A stretch of DNA of 64,000 nucleotides from Sycobia sp. Sy_11 (lineage: Eukaryota > Arthropoda > Insecta > Hymenoptera > Epichrysomallidae): NCBI GenBank assembly GCA_018907035.1, contig JACCIC010000022.1, positions 508,501 through 572,500 of the forward strand. The letters are read 5' to 3'. Position 1 is the stretch's first letter. Every line of letters starts with the position of its first letter. Under the pieces are notes generated by a model. That model was not told the origin of the DNA and searched no databases. It was given only the letters and a program-made list of their open reading frames with translations. Shown here piece after piece: positions 48,780 through 62,464 of the stretch. Both the position numbers and the translations under genes were made by a program.

Positions 48780-49318
48780 CTGGAATAGCGCCAAGCCAAC
48801 TAATCGACAGTCCAAACGCGATTTTTGCATGCCGTGAAGTGTCGCCATCTGTCGTAGCCAGCTAAAAGGTACGGGAGCATGACCCGCAGGCTTACACAGG
48901 ATCGCACGCGCACGCGCGTCGATACTAACCTTATCCTATCCGTGTCCCAACCCCCCCCCCCACCCGCCCGTAACGCCATAACCCGCCGTGTCGCTATTCG
49001 CTCACTTACGGACGCACGCACACACGGGCGCGCTCTTTACGCTATATGTATACTATATCTATACACTACCACTGCTATAAGTTATAATGTTTGAAAAGGC
49101 AGGAGAGCGCACTGTGTAGACAGGCGGAGCGAACGCCCGTCTTTTTGAATCTTTAGTGCGCGTTCGGCTGCCCGAACGTTGGTGCTCGCAGCTCGTTTTG
49201 TTTCGCGTTTGGTTGCGTTGCGCTACGTTTCTCGTCAACGCACCGTAGTGGTAAATGATATTTTATATCGGGCTGTGAATGTGTGTGTGTGTATGTGCGC
49301 GCCTGTGTATGTAGGTAT

Positions 49319-49375
<57 letters not shown>

Positions 49376-50040
49376 ATTCTGCGCGATTTGTGATATAACT
49401 GCCGATACGCGTTGGTTTATTGTGTATAAATACTAGTAGTATACTAAGCTGTGCTTTTCATAGTGCTTATATTATTACTTGTCAACAGTACACTGCCTCT
49501 TACGAACTAAAACTGACGCGCGTTGACTGCACCCAAAAGTGCAATAAATAACTAGCGACTGTGGTTCTCGTGTGCATATATATATATATACATATATAGT
49601 TGAAAGATACCAGTGTGTGCTATCAACGCGACTTGTGAAATGTGGTGCGCGCCTAATATTAATTAACTTTGGTCGGACTAAAGCTCAGGACATTTCACTG
49701 CGGTGTTGTGCTTGCTACATACAGTGCGAACTGCGGCTGCAGCTTACCCCGCCTCCCGCGTGCGCGCGGCTGCATCGTCATCCGTGGACGACTGGCGATC
49801 GGGGCGGGCGTGCTGGCGCCGCCGCCAGGGGAGAATTCACCCATTCATTGGCCGCGCCTCGTGTGCGTGTGTATGTTAACGAGGGCGACGACGACCCGGT
49901 GCACGCGTTGTGCGAGGGCGTGTTTATCGGAAAGTTCGCAGGAAAGGGGCCAGGGGAGTCCGAGCAGCGGACTAATACCCCGCGCCGAATACAATGTGAT
50001 CCGAGAGAAGAGAGACTTCGTGCTGCGCTCTCTATTTGAT
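48780..50040. other. Two GC-rich islands flanking a (TA)n tract
   Basis: GC-rich at about 48790-49240 and 49590-50040, the latter CpG-rich. Two overlapping forward frames are open at 49572-50046, but neither shows a domain. Candidate promoter or 5' exon of an unseen gene, or a long non-coding RNA. Confidence 0.35.
49320..49373. repeat. (TA)n microsatellite
   Basis: About 24 TA units, then TTTATATATA. Confidence 0.95.
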
Positions 50041-50051
50041 ATATAATATAG

Positions 50052-50055
<4 letters not shown>

Positions 50056-50106
<51 letters not shown>
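50056..50106. repeat. (TA)n microsatellite
   Basis: About 25 TA units. A (GA)n follows at 50928-50963. Confidence 0.95.
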
Positions 50107-50109
<3 letters not shown>

Positions 50110-50923
50110 TTCGACATCGCTCTCGTCTCTCGAAGAGACTATAAGACGTGCGCTGGACAAACGGTGGGTACTGACTATATGCTTGCATATATATATATAT
50201 ATTTATAATTATACATAAAATACAAAGAGGCGCCGTTATTAACTGTAATTTTACACACACAACACAGATGAAGTCTGCTATAAATATAAAAATATATATA
50301 GATATATATATATATGTTGTGAGCTTTATGCTTTATATTTGTCTTGTTCAAAAGTGCTATGCTCTTTCTAGCCACTGTTCTCGCGTTTTGCGTTCGATAA
50401 TCTACATATCACCCTGATATATATAATATAATATAATACGTGACCTGCACATGCCTCCCTTTATTCTATCGTTCTCATCCACGATGATTTGCGCGTGCGC
50501 CCCGTTTCCCGGCCCAACGCGCGCGGGTTATTTTGATTTTTAAATATTTTGTATTATTATATAGATCGTGTATACGATTGTGCGTACGTGCATTTTATCT
50601 ATAATTTTCTACGTATCGTTCAATGAAAATTGAATTAATATATAACAGGTGTATATAACAATGCGTAAGGAAAGAGGAATTGGAACGAAGGGGATGAATG
50701 AGCATCGGTTGAAGCCGAGTTCAAGCAGAGAAGCCTTTCCATTTCTTACGATACTAATGTCTCGGTTGAGGAAGAATGTTTATGGAATGTATGAGTGTTA
50801 TGCTGCAGTTCTAGCAACACCTCTTCCCTCCCATTCTCATATTAACTTCATTCGGTACATATAATATACAGGTGCATTTCAATTCAATATGCACGATTTC
50901 ATAAAAATTCCAACCCAACACAC

Positions 50924-50968
<45 letters not shown>

Positions 50969-51164
50969 CGAAAATCAGTGGGTGCCTCCGGGGGGAGTCG
51001 ATGGCGATTCTAATAAACGTGCAAAAGAGAAAATACTATAACCTATATATTTGTGTAAAAGTATGAGGAAGTTAACTTTTTTTTCAGTTTTGCTCAATTC
51101 GGCCCTCTTGCGATGCCCGTTATCCCCCTCGCCCCTCACGCCTTTGAAAATTCGGTGCATTGCC

Positions 51165-51794
51165 TCAGCAACATTTATAATAATAGACAGCGGTGCACTT
51201 TGTCAAAGCTGGTGTGTGTGTGTGTGTATGTGCACGCCGCGTATAACTGGTATAACGCAGAGCCCACTGTGCGCCTTGCTTTGCCTCTCGAAGTGCCGAT
51301 GCTCCGACATACAGTACAGTACAGGAGAGAAGGTGGAAAGTCACGAGAGCGTCGTGCGTCGGTGTGCGTGCGACGTGACTCGTGGCGCGCGCATCGCATC
51401 GCAGGCGCTGCGCTGACGTACCACTGCTGGGATACAAGCGCGTACAGGCTGGCTTATGCGTATAGGAGGCCTGGTAAAACACCACCGCACTGGCAGCACC
51501 GTCGTACAGCCGGACTCGTTGATCCTCCAATGCAAGCAGGCAAGCGTACACCTCTATTCGGCGAACTTCATTGAGATTTTGTATTAAATGACTGCCGATC
51601 CTCGTGCCGATGGATGCACGTAAATAGATAATCGCGTATGCCTCGTGGTCTGCTTGGTTCTCAAGGTCGGGCAATATATGTATACATAAATTGCCGGGCT
51701 CTCCGTCGCCGTCGAAGTATGCAGAGGAGCTGGCTGAATCGGGCTCACTTTTAGAACGTCGAAAAATCGATGCTATTATTTTCTTTCGTTTCAT
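51165..51794 (-). other. Open frame of 209 codons, orphan candidate
   Basis: The - strand frame from ATG 51794 begins MKRKKIIASIFRRSKSEPDS and contains a Ser/Asp/Glu-rich patch. Composition is mixed, not a simple repeat except for a HTHTHT run near its end. I recognise no domain, and the overlapping + strand frames (51051-51416, 51113-51574) are also open, which argues for a GC-driven chance ORF. Confidence 0.15.
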
Positions 51795-52036
51795 ACGACT
51801 AATTTTCGAAATTTATCGTTGAAAAAACAATTCTTGCTGCCGAAACACAGTAACGGTTTTACTACAATTCTCTCGGATTCTTAAGAATCAAAACCTCGAT
51901 CGGAACCTGATGGTATTTCTACCGTTGAAAGCGGTGGAAAGCGAGAGAAAATGAAAGTTCAGCTTCCATCTATCTGTACAACTAAAACAGCCTCAATTTT
52001 AGTTTCAAATCCATGAATTCTGATTGCTTTCTTTAT

Positions 52037-52038
<2 letters not shown>

Positions 52039-52096
<58 letters not shown>

Positions 52097-52105
52097 CGCG
52101 TGTAT
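52039..52105. repeat. (TG)n-(CG)n-(TG/TA) compound microsatellite
   Basis: About 24 TG units to 52087, then GCGCGCGCGCG, then TGTATATA. Confidence 0.95.
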
Positions 52106-52760
52106 ATAGATTTACTTTTCACTCAATTAAAATGAAAATGATATCCCGCGGTTTTTTAAGTAATAAAACTTCATTTACAAAGTTTTGAAAGTAGATTTTG
52201 TATCTATAAATAATAATAGTATAGTATGGTGTATATCAGAAAATTCAAGCATCAAGCACGAAAAAATGTACATTTGTAGATTTAATTGATTTTAATACAT
52301 CTGCCTACGAGCGGGCTGCAATGACTGAAATCTTAACTATTCATTATGAGTGAGCAAGAGCTCTGTACAAAACTGTGAAGTTTATAAGAAATGTCGTATT
52401 CTATTATAATATTATATAAAAACGTAAATATAATTATAAGAATATTGTATTACAGTCCAACGATGCAAACTTCAAATCAATAGCATACGAGGTCGATTGA
52501 TTGTAAATAACGGCAGTCTGAACACCAGAATAATTATATTACTTAGTAAAAAAGTCTGTAAGTTCGACAAAAATACATAGGATCAGTTTATTAGTGATAT
52601 GTATGTGTATAAGTTGACGTAAGTCTAGATTTTTGTGACTGTTCTTTGTAAACGCCAAATAATTATTTTATAAATGAAGAAAAAGATAATGAAAAGAGCA
52701 GGAACTATTCATGAATATACCATATATTTTTTGCATGCGAATAAATATTAATGAATGGTC

Positions 52761-52764
<4 letters not shown>

Positions 52765-52810
<46 letters not shown>
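52765..52810. repeat. (GA)n microsatellite
   Basis: About 23 GA units. Confidence 0.95.
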
Positions 52811-52814
<4 letters not shown>

Positions 52815-53254
52815 GAACAACAAGGGAGTCATGAACCGTATAGGCATCATAATCCCGTCCATTTCTATCCATTTTCTCTCTCGGATTTTTCGGGTATTCG
52901 TCCTTTTTTCTTTCAGACACTAAATATTCCATCTTGTTTTATTATTTCTCCCGGTCAGAGCTCATCCCTTTCTTTTCACTCTCAATTCGTTTGCAGCATC
53001 TCTATTATTTTCTCTTTTCCTCGGTGAAGCTTTGCTCTTATATATGCTTTCTTGCTCATCGTCCGCCCTCTGCAACCGCTCCCTTACTCTGCCACTTTTT
53101 TTTAAACTTTATTTTGCTTCTCGCATTTTTTTACTCTCACGCTCATCTCAAGTTTTTCCTCTCTCTCTCCCTTTACTTCCTTCGTCGCGTACTTCTATCC
53201 CATCCTCTTCTCTTACTCTCTTTCTCGTTAACTCTCCTTGTTAGCTTGCTTCTT

Positions 53255-53275
53255 TGTCTCTGCCTCTCTCTCTTT

Positions 53276-53354
<79 letters not shown>

Positions 53355-53365
53355 TTCTTTCTTTC
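53255..53365. repeat. (TC)n polypyrimidine tract
   Basis: Mostly TC with TTC and TTTC interruptions. It is the core of a wider pyrimidine-rich block from about 52860 to 53400. Confidence 0.95.
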
Positions 53366-53961
53366 CCTGTTCTTCCCTCTTCTCTTTCTAAAGCTGCTTT
53401 GCTGCTGTTGTTACTCTCCAATATACGAGGGCAATGCAAAAAAATTTGCAGTGTTTCTTAACAACATGGAAATCTCAAACTTTTCTTAGTTAACAACAAC
53501 ATTGTTGAAAACTGTGCCATTGTTTTTTCACTTAAGGCTGAGTATCAATTTAACAATTTATATGCTTTTATTAACAATTACATACTTTATTATTGCAAGC
53601 TTTCAATAACATTTTATTCGTAGATAATTGTATCATTGGGAGGATATGCATAGATTAATATGGATGTACACCCACATACAAAGAATCATTTTGTTTGATA
53701 TAAAATAATATCTGTTGAGAACATTTTTTTTAAATTATGCTATTGGAAAACAGAACTATTATGGCTGTAAAAATTCAATTTATCAATAAATAACCAAATC
53801 CTAATCTTATACGCTATTGTTTAAAAATATTTATTTAAAATGTTCGCTTTTGCGGTTGATCGATGTCGCTATCGTCCGCACCGAGGGAAATATGTTCATC
53901 ATCCTTAAAAATATCTTCTACGTACTTTCCTATAGCTGCATTTAATTTCTTGCTTTTGTTT

Positions 53962-53964
<3 letters not shown>

Positions 53965-54015
<51 letters not shown>
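53965..54015. repeat. (TA)n microsatellite
   Basis: About 25 TA units. Confidence 0.95.
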
Positions 54016-54017
<2 letters not shown>

Positions 54018-55381
54018 AAATTCAGTCAACTAACGCGTCTTTCAATAAATAATTATACATATACGTATATAGATATACGACGAATGCAGTAATATCTATA
54101 TATAGTGCTTCTTCGCGCCGGGAGTCTAGGGACAGCATCGCCCCTCCCCTGGCTTTTTGCACTAAACGGCGCGTGTATTTTTTATCGAGCTTCGCGCCTA
54201 TATTTAGAGTTGAAAAATTGGTATAGTGGGAATTGGAAAGTCGAGAAAGAGCTTACCTAAAGTGCATCTAGAGTTTTTTGCATGAGAAAATCGATAAAAC
54301 GTAATTGTTTAATTCTGTAGAGACGTAACTTGGTTTGAATCACACTCATCACACTGTATTATGTTTTCTTAAATTCATGATATAACGCCAAAAAAATTGG
54401 CCGAGTTAAGAATTTTTTAAGATTTACGAAATGTGTAAAACAGCTCTTTATATTTATTCGAGGACATCGTGCTAGGATTTGTTTTGTTGGTATAATTCTA
54501 TTTTCAACAACACTTTCGTCGACCAATTCAAATAATAATATATAAGCAATAAATAAAAATCTATCAAAGAAAAGTAACTTACCTTTTATCTCTATGGAAA
54601 TTTTTGATCGTATATGTGCTTGATTAATTCTGCGGTCAAAAGTCTCAAGTTGTTTACGGTGCAGCGGCGTAAAATGGAGACAAAACCAAACCGCTTGAAA
54701 TCGAAAAAAAATTCCTTATTCTAATGAGCAATAGTCATACCTTCAATACGAAGGAATTTTCAATAACTTCATTTAATAAAATAAAATGAATGTACAATAA
54801 ATATACATTCAAGACATTTAATAAACATAATAAACAATATTATTTTCAGAAAAAATGTTTTTGACAAGATAAGATAAAATTATAAAGACTTTTAAATAAA
54901 CTGAAAAAAATTACTATTTGCATGTTTCTTCAAAAAATTTTGTCTTTCGAACTCTAATAAAGAAAATCTCAAATTTGGCTTAATTGCCTGATAAATAGAA
55001 AATAGATATCGATGTTTTACATTGCAAACTGTGGAATTATTCAAATGTTCGCGAAATATACGTTGTTCTTAATATTACATTTTATTTATTTAAAAAGTTA
55101 AAAACGTAAAAAAGAAGTTTAGCGATAAGATATTCCAGAAAAGATAGAATATATTTTTAGGAGATTTGTTTTAATGCTTGATGCATATAGTTGTCATTTA
55201 TGACAATGCAATGAAACAATGAAGAAAAAAAGTTGATTTTCCTAAGGAAGTAGGAAGTTTATTAAAATAAACTTCTATAGAATAGGAATAATAAAATATA
55301 ATCATTTTTGGGTTTTTTAAATTTTTACATAATTAAGTTTTTCATTCATCAAATTATAAAACGATTTTATCTTCCACTTGC

Positions 55382-55494
55382 GATTATGTAGCATTGCAAT
55401 GATATTCGAAAGGGCAGTAGTTGTGCTTTAAGATCATATTCGTATAGTTTTTTTCTTTTTTTTTTATGAAAAACATTTGCGATGCTACATAATC
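55382..55494. repeat. Inverted repeat able to form a 20-bp hairpin with ~72-nt loop
   Basis: GATTATGTAGCATTGCAATG at 55382-55401 pairs with 55474-55494, whose reverse complement differs by one substitution and one inserted A. The loop holds a T-rich run. It resembles either a microRNA-like precursor with a long loop or a tiny MITE. I recognise no known microRNA in it. Confidence 0.6.
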
Positions 55495-56358
55495 TTAACT
55501 AACTTTGCTAAAGAAAACAGGAACTTTGAGATATGTACAACCGGAAATATAGATCTTTTGTACCTAAAAGGTATAAAAAAACATTTATATTTACATCAGT
55601 AAAGGATATATAACCTATACGTAAGCTACTATGCAGGTTAGATTTTTGACAGATAATAGTCGCTTCAAATTTTTTAATGTTTATCGGTTATGTATAAGCT
55701 ACCAGACACCTGAATACAAATAATACGAGCATGCAACTTGTAATTGTCACATATCGCTAATATTTATGCCTTGTCAAATTTGCGGTGCGTATAAAGTTAA
55801 AGACTTTTAACTTAACTGTTCTGCTTATAAAATTCTACTTATTGTAGAATATTTCATTATATAAAATTTAACATGGTAATAACTCTCTTACTGTCTTATA
55901 GTTGGGAATAAATTTCTAACGATAAATTTGCCATTGTAATTGAAATTGCCATATTATAGACAGGTAAAAATGGATTTTGCATTAGTTTAAATTTTATTCA
56001 GAAGAGGTTATAAAATGATTGTAATTATTCAATAACGACGGAGATTATAAAGATGAAAGGGAGGAGGGCAAAAATATATTAGAAATAATTTCGACAGGAC
56101 TCTTAAAAAGTCTTTTTCTATGAAAGATTATGAAGCTGTGTGCCTGCGTGCTTGCGTGCACGTGCGCGTGTGTGTATGTGTTTTTCTAAACCTCGTTTTT
56201 CAACTCAAAATACTAATATTTGCTTATATACATCATATAAATGTTCGAGATGTTTTATTCTATCACACAAAATCGCAATTGCAGACCACTAATAACAAGC
56301 TTCGTTAATTCTTCTTCTTTCATAAAAGTTAGAATTTAAATCGCTCGTCTCTGTCTCT

Positions 56359-56359
<1 letters not shown>

Positions 56360-56413
<54 letters not shown>
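56360..56413. repeat. (TA)n microsatellite
   Basis: About 27 TA units. An A-rich (AAAAT)n stretch lies further on at about 56775-56880. Confidence 0.95.
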
Positions 56414-56415
<2 letters not shown>

Positions 56416-57710
56416 CGCGATATAGTAAAACGTGACTGTGGTGATATTAAATTGGAAAAATGAAATTATTCGACGGCAGGTCGAGTGTGATGCGATTGAC
56501 CGATGATACAGAAGCTGAATTAATTTTTCCGCGTTTCTTTTAATTATTCCTTTATATAAAAATTTACATCTGCTTTTGAATTGGAAGCTCAAATCATCAA
56601 GTTATAACATTCCTTTTTCATTCTTGGTGTAAATAAGGGTTATGCTTGGCAATAATATGCCTTGAAAAAACAAGTTAAAATCAATGAGCACATGATTGAG
56701 TGTTACGGAGTGTATATATATAGTTATTAATTAATATTTATTTTTTTATTGGTCTTACAGTCCAATCAATTCAATCTAAAAATAAAATAAAAATAAAAAT
56801 AAAAAATAAAAATAAAAATAAATTAAAAAATAAAATAAAAATTAAAAATAAAAATTAAATTAAAAATTAAATTAAAATTATAATGACAGAATGTCCTTGT
56901 TTACATTTATATATATATATAGTTACATATTTATTTATGAACAAATGGTATTATCTATTGATAATTTAAATATCTTATGCGCTGTTATCGGAGGACGGAG
57001 GCGAGTAGAATTAATAAATACGGCCGGCTAGAGTTGACAATAATTGCAATCACAAAGCAGAAAACATTCTTAACCTTACTAAAAATTTACAAGTTTTAGC
57101 AGATTCTGGTTGTTAGATTCAGAAAATTGTTAGATTCAGAAAAATTATAAGATAAAAAATTGTTAAAGTTAGGCCTGTAAAAGAAGCATTATTTGAAAAT
57201 TGAAAAAGTCCCGATTGAAATAGTCACAAATTATTATAAATTACATTATTTTTAAAATGAGTCAGCTAAAATGAGACAGCTTCATTCGAAATTTTTTTTT
57301 GCAGATACGACCTCCTATGCACCCGATGGATATTTAATTTGCCAATACCCTATTACATATTCTGCGCGCAGTCTCAATCGAATTTTATCAGTTTTCGAAA
57401 ATTTGAGGAATGTGATTATTATGTATAATATGTGAAACAGAATATTTATATAAACATGATGCTCTCCTTGAAGAGTATATATACATTCGCGCAATTATAT
57501 TTTATAATATAGTTGATCTTCTACACTCCGACCTCAAAGTCTCTGCGGCTTCGATTTAAGCGCTCGTCCAGAAATGATGCGCATTATTAAAAGTCACGTG
57601 ACGATATTCTCTATTTCTCCCTCTTTCTCTCTGAATTGCGCGCGCGGGCGCGCGTTTCCCGATTATAATCCGCCATGCAATTTCTAGGTTAAACGAACAA
57701 ACTCGTAATT

Positions 57711-57801
<91 letters not shown>

Positions 57802-57827
57802 ATATATACATATGTGTATATATGTAT

Positions 57828-57878
<51 letters not shown>

Positions 57879-57917
57879 CATCCATACACACATACATACA
57901 TACATACATACATACAT
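57711..57917. repeat. Compound (TG)45-(TA)n-(CATA)n repeat, ~207 nt
   Basis: (TG)n 57711-57800, a mixed CATATA/TGTATG section, (TA)n about 57836-57873, then (CATA)n to 57917. The TATGTATGTGTG and CATACATCCATACACA flanks of the TA tract are near reverse complements, so the centre can extrude as a cruciform. Confidence 0.95.
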
Positions 57918-59099
57918 GCAAGTTTGTTTTCTCGCTCCTTCACCATTTCCGACGTCTACATCAACGAAAGCTTATAAAAGTTTTTTTTTTCTTCAAGCCT
58001 TGGAGTTATTCCAGAGGCGTGCTCGCTCGCGCGCGCGCCGTCACCTCCGCAGCCCGCGGGCTCTGCCGCGGGTCTGCGCGGCTAATACGCAAGCGCGAGC
58101 GCGGGACGGCCTGATCCATGCCTCGATCCTCGCACAGAAAGGATAGACAAGGACTTCGCAACTTCTGTTGTCGTTGTTGTTATTATTGTACCGCCACTCG
58201 GAAGTTTTCTCCGCCACTCGGCGTTCCAACCTTTGTCCACCGCTGATGCCTTTGTCGGAGCGTGATGGAAGCTCAAGGCCTTATGCCGGAGAGGTATTTG
58301 CATAAATATAAATTTGCAATTGATTAGAATTTCATCAATTTTTTATTTAATTATTTATAGAATAAAGTTTCTCAACCGTATCCGAATTATCGCACTTCTG
58401 TCGAAGAGATTCAACAGAATATTTGTATTGTGATTCGATATATATGAAATTGTTTCCTCAATCCAAATAATTTTGGTTAATAGCCATCCGAGGAGTTGTC
58501 TTTGAGAGCAATCCTCCCTCGCCGATATATTGTTTCAGCCTAAATATACTATGGGAATTAGTATTAACTCGAGTATAGGGCTGTGTTTCATAAAAAATTT
58601 ATAAGTAGCTAATTGATAAATCTTTGGTGTATGTCAGTATTTGATTCTAAATATTTACAAGACTTTCATTCTTTCGTATCCTATCTTTGTTAATTTAATT
58701 CCGGGTTTAATGCCACAAAATTGCAGTGGTGAAGTATTATTTACAATTTGAAATATAGAAATAGAATATTACGAGAGAGACTAAATTTATTATCTATTAT
58801 TAGCTATTGTTAGCAATTTGTTATCTATATAGAGTCAGGTGTACGTGATAATACAGTTTTCTTGAAGAAAAATTTATATACACATCTATATATTATGTGT
58901 GTGTGTGTGAATTTTTTTTAAAAAGGTTCAAATAAATGAGAATTAAAAAATTATACAGCGTAATTATCTTACCTTCTTTAAATTTATATTGTATACTAAT
59001 AAAAAGAAGAAAAAATTCTTTGCGAGCTCCAGTCAGACCCAGGCTTCGTGGACTTCGCTCTGTAACTCTACGCCCCTGACTATATTCCGGGAGCTTTGG

Positions 59100-59102
<3 letters not shown>

Positions 59103-59149
<47 letters not shown>
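59103..59149. repeat. (TC)n microsatellite
   Basis: About 23 TC units. Confidence 0.95.
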
Positions 59150-59152
<3 letters not shown>

Positions 59153-60799
59153 CAGGGAAATCGCGTCAAGTGAACGTCATGGCAATTATAGCGCGCGCGT
59201 ATAATACTTATAAGCACATACGGACGACGATACGGACGCGCGATTGAGACGGAATGCGTATATTATTATTTGCACTGTCGATGTGTGTGTGCGCGCACGC
59301 AGACACGCGCGCGCGCACACACACACATACACACATACAAACACACAATGCAGCTGTTTCGCCGCCAACTGTATAATATATACGTAGGGGATGTGCTGGA
59401 TTATCAGTTATTGAAAGCAGTGCAAATTCGAATTAGTCAAGGGAAAAAGATTAAATACGAGATACCGAATTTTTTTTCGTCAGATTTCTAATATCGAAAT
59501 CTTGCCGTGTCGCTCATTCAGCGCCGCTCTCCCTCTTTTTTTTTTGTTATCCCAATTATCTTTTACGACACACTTATCTTACTTGATTTTTTTTCTGGAA
59601 AACAATATAATGTCATAATTATTAATATACGTCGTGGTGTAAATTATATTTTGTGACGTGCTTTTGTAACGGCCATAATTATTATTATTCATGCCTTACC
59701 TAACTTTTTCATGTAAACGAAACTTCTTATAAACAATATAGAATCGTTGTCTTAACTAATAAGTTGGTGATTTAAATTATTAAATTATGTTAAAAGTATT
59801 TTAATTAATCAACGATAGTTAATTTATCTTAAAGACGTTTAACATTTATAATTGTTAAAGAAATCCCTGGAGAGAAATATCTGCGCGTCTGATATTACAG
59901 TCTTTGACTGCTACAAGAGCATGAAAATTATAATAATAATAACGACTTGTGCAATATGAAAGTTGACTTATGCATATTATGACAAATGTTTAACGATTTT
60001 GATTTCAGACGTAAAATTTCTAAAGAACATTTTTATTTAATTTATTTCTTGGTCAATATACAGAATGAATAGCACCGGAGCGATTAGTCATGCCTCGAGT
60101 AATACAAAGTGCTTTCTTTAACAGTACGCAGTAGAATGTCATTTGGAACAGTAAATAAAAATTTCAAAAGTTATTTGCACTGCAAATATATACTTCTATC
60201 AGAGACAATAGCATTTCCGGCCACAATCGGCTTCTTAAAAAAAGCATATTACCTGCGAACATTGTAAATGTTCACGCTACTCTGACCCCAAATCGAACGC
60301 TAGCACAAAAATGTAATAAATCTGTAATTAAAAATAAACTGAAACTCTAAAAAAAATTTTCAAAAGTTCACCAGGAATCCAGTTTGCCTCGTGTGCACAT
60401 GATAAAGTAATGCGTTCGCTACATATAAGTCAAACATCTCGCGCTCGAAGCGAATAGATAACAAGTCTTACATATATGTGAATATGTATATATAGGTGTA
60501 TATATATATATATAGTATGTACCCTTTAACACGTACTTCTTTTGGAAGTTCTTTCCCTGTCCCCCTGAATAAAAGGGATCGATTTAACCCTTTGCCCGGA
60601 TTATCCGGCTCTCTTTCCTCTCCTGCCGTGTCTAGCTTCGCGCGATAAAGAGAAAAATGCGGAACGCACGCGGGAAAAATGTCTGGAGAGGTCTGGAGTT
60701 TCTCTCGAATACATAGTTACCACACTGCACGCCACGGATATTGCTGCGCGACCTCGTCTCCGTAAAGTAGGTGTATGTACATGTATATGTATACAATAT

Positions 60800-60818
60800 A
60801 CATACATACCCGCGCGCG

Positions 60819-60858
<40 letters not shown>

Positions 60859-60884
60859 CATACATGCATACCTACATACATACC

Positions 60885-60915
<31 letters not shown>
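60800..60915. repeat. (CG)n-(CA)n-(CATA)n compound repeat
   Basis: (CG)8 at 60811-60827, (CA)n to about 60855, then CATA/CCTA units to 60915. It has the same order of motifs as other compound loci in the window. Confidence 0.95.
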
Positions 60916-60916
<1 letters not shown>

Positions 60917-62402
60917 CACAAACATACATAACCAGTAGCCAGATAAAAAATGACGCATGCGCGCAAGCGCGCACGCTCTCGCCTTCGCTCGTGCCATCGT
61001 CGTCAGGGTCTGACCGCGTCTGACAAGCCGTGTGCCGTTCACTCGCGCTCCTCTCCCCTCGTCAATATATAGGCGGCCAGTTTTATCCTAGTCTTTCGGC
61101 GATGACCTGGAATTGTCGTAGGTCAAGGACTCTTGCGCCTGCGCGCCCAAGCCTCGACGGGGGATTTATTTTCGTCCGCAGTTTATTGCCTATATATACC
61201 GCATAACAAGGAGGAGGATACCAATGCGTTCCTGGAGCCGTGCGGGAGACAGCGGTGCCCCTCCCACCCCCGCTCTCTATATCTCTCTTGCTTTTTTGTT
61301 CATTTGTGAAAAAGTTGATTTTCTTTTGGCTCGTGAGCCAATTTACTCGCGAGTGAAACTGTAGGGAGGAAAGTAACGAGTTAAAAATCAACTTTCACAG
61401 TAGTATATTTTACACCACGAAGGCCGAAACATCATCATCCTAATGTAGAATTTTGAGATTAGAAAAAGAATTTCATATATTAGGTAGTAAAGTCATTTCA
61501 AGTATAATTACTATTTTCACAACTGTGTGTATTTGTTTTTTATGACCAAATATTCATATATGAAAAATTTAATATTTATCTAAATCAATTTTTTAAATCT
61601 CCAATTTTATAGTTTTTCCTATAAATTTTTAAATCAAAATGATTTTATTTACACTCTTTATACCAAATTATATAAAAATTTATTGTTTATCTCCTATGTG
61701 CAAAAATGGAATATTTTTACAAAAAAATTCATCAAACGCTTTTTTACATGCATCGCTTTTGTACTTTTCCCCTTTGTATTATCATATTTGACAATGCGTG
61801 GATGTCACTTTGGGTCCACATCGACCTTTTCTTTTCAAATTTGGTCCTCGAAGACGAGTATGGGGTAAAATTCGACTGGAAAAACAATTTGTCTAATATA
61901 AATTATATCGTGACTAATAAAGGACGAAGTTACAAGAGTGGATTATAAATGCGTGGAACATCTATGACTGACGAGACCTCACTTGTTTGATAAAGTAATT
62001 ACCTTATTAAAAAGGCTGCAAATTTTCTTTTCAACGGATTTTAATACTTTGCACGCACCTTGACAAAAAATATGAAAAAGGAGTCTTTTAATCTAAAAAT
62101 TCTGTCAAAGTATAATTGCTACCAAGTTGTATGTGTCCATATCGTAGTCTACTCATACATGACAGACGCATTGGCAGAATACGCAGTACGCAATGTGGAA
62201 TAAGCATTTGTAACAAATTGGAAAATATAAACACAAGAATAGGATAATTTGGAGAGAAAGCACAGTGACAAGGCAAGTGTGAGGACATGGGAGGTAGAGA
62301 CATTTTAGAAACGAAATAGGTTTTATTATACTTTTACACATCAAAATTACAGATTCTAGTACACGTCAAAAAAATAATGTCAGTGAGAAGCGGCGAGGGC
62401 AG

Positions 62403-62405
<3 letters not shown>

Positions 62406-62462
<57 letters not shown>
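62406..62462. repeat. (GA)n microsatellite
   Basis: About 28 GA units. Confidence 0.95.

Positions 62463-62464
<2 letters not shown>

Larger units (their letters stand above)
44247..48780. other. Non-coding, AT-rich, downstream of Oli
   Basis: Apart from the listed repeats only AT-rich unique sequence. A more complex stretch at 47090-47300 has an open frame without recognisable domain. Confidence 0.5.
54016..57710. other. Non-coding, AT-rich
   Basis: Contains the 55.4-kb hairpin and A/T-rich simple sequence at 56760-56880. No gene recognised. Confidence 0.5.
57918..61300. other. Non-coding with small GC-rich patches
   Basis: GC-rich patches at about 57960-58270 and 60940-61280, the first with CGCTCGCGCGCGCGCC. 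AT-rich between. No frame shows a domain. Confidence 0.45.

Noticed and set aside
49572..50039. 155-codon + strand frame in a GC-rich island
   Set aside because: A second frame (49669-50046) is open over the same bases, so openness reflects base composition. No domain seen.
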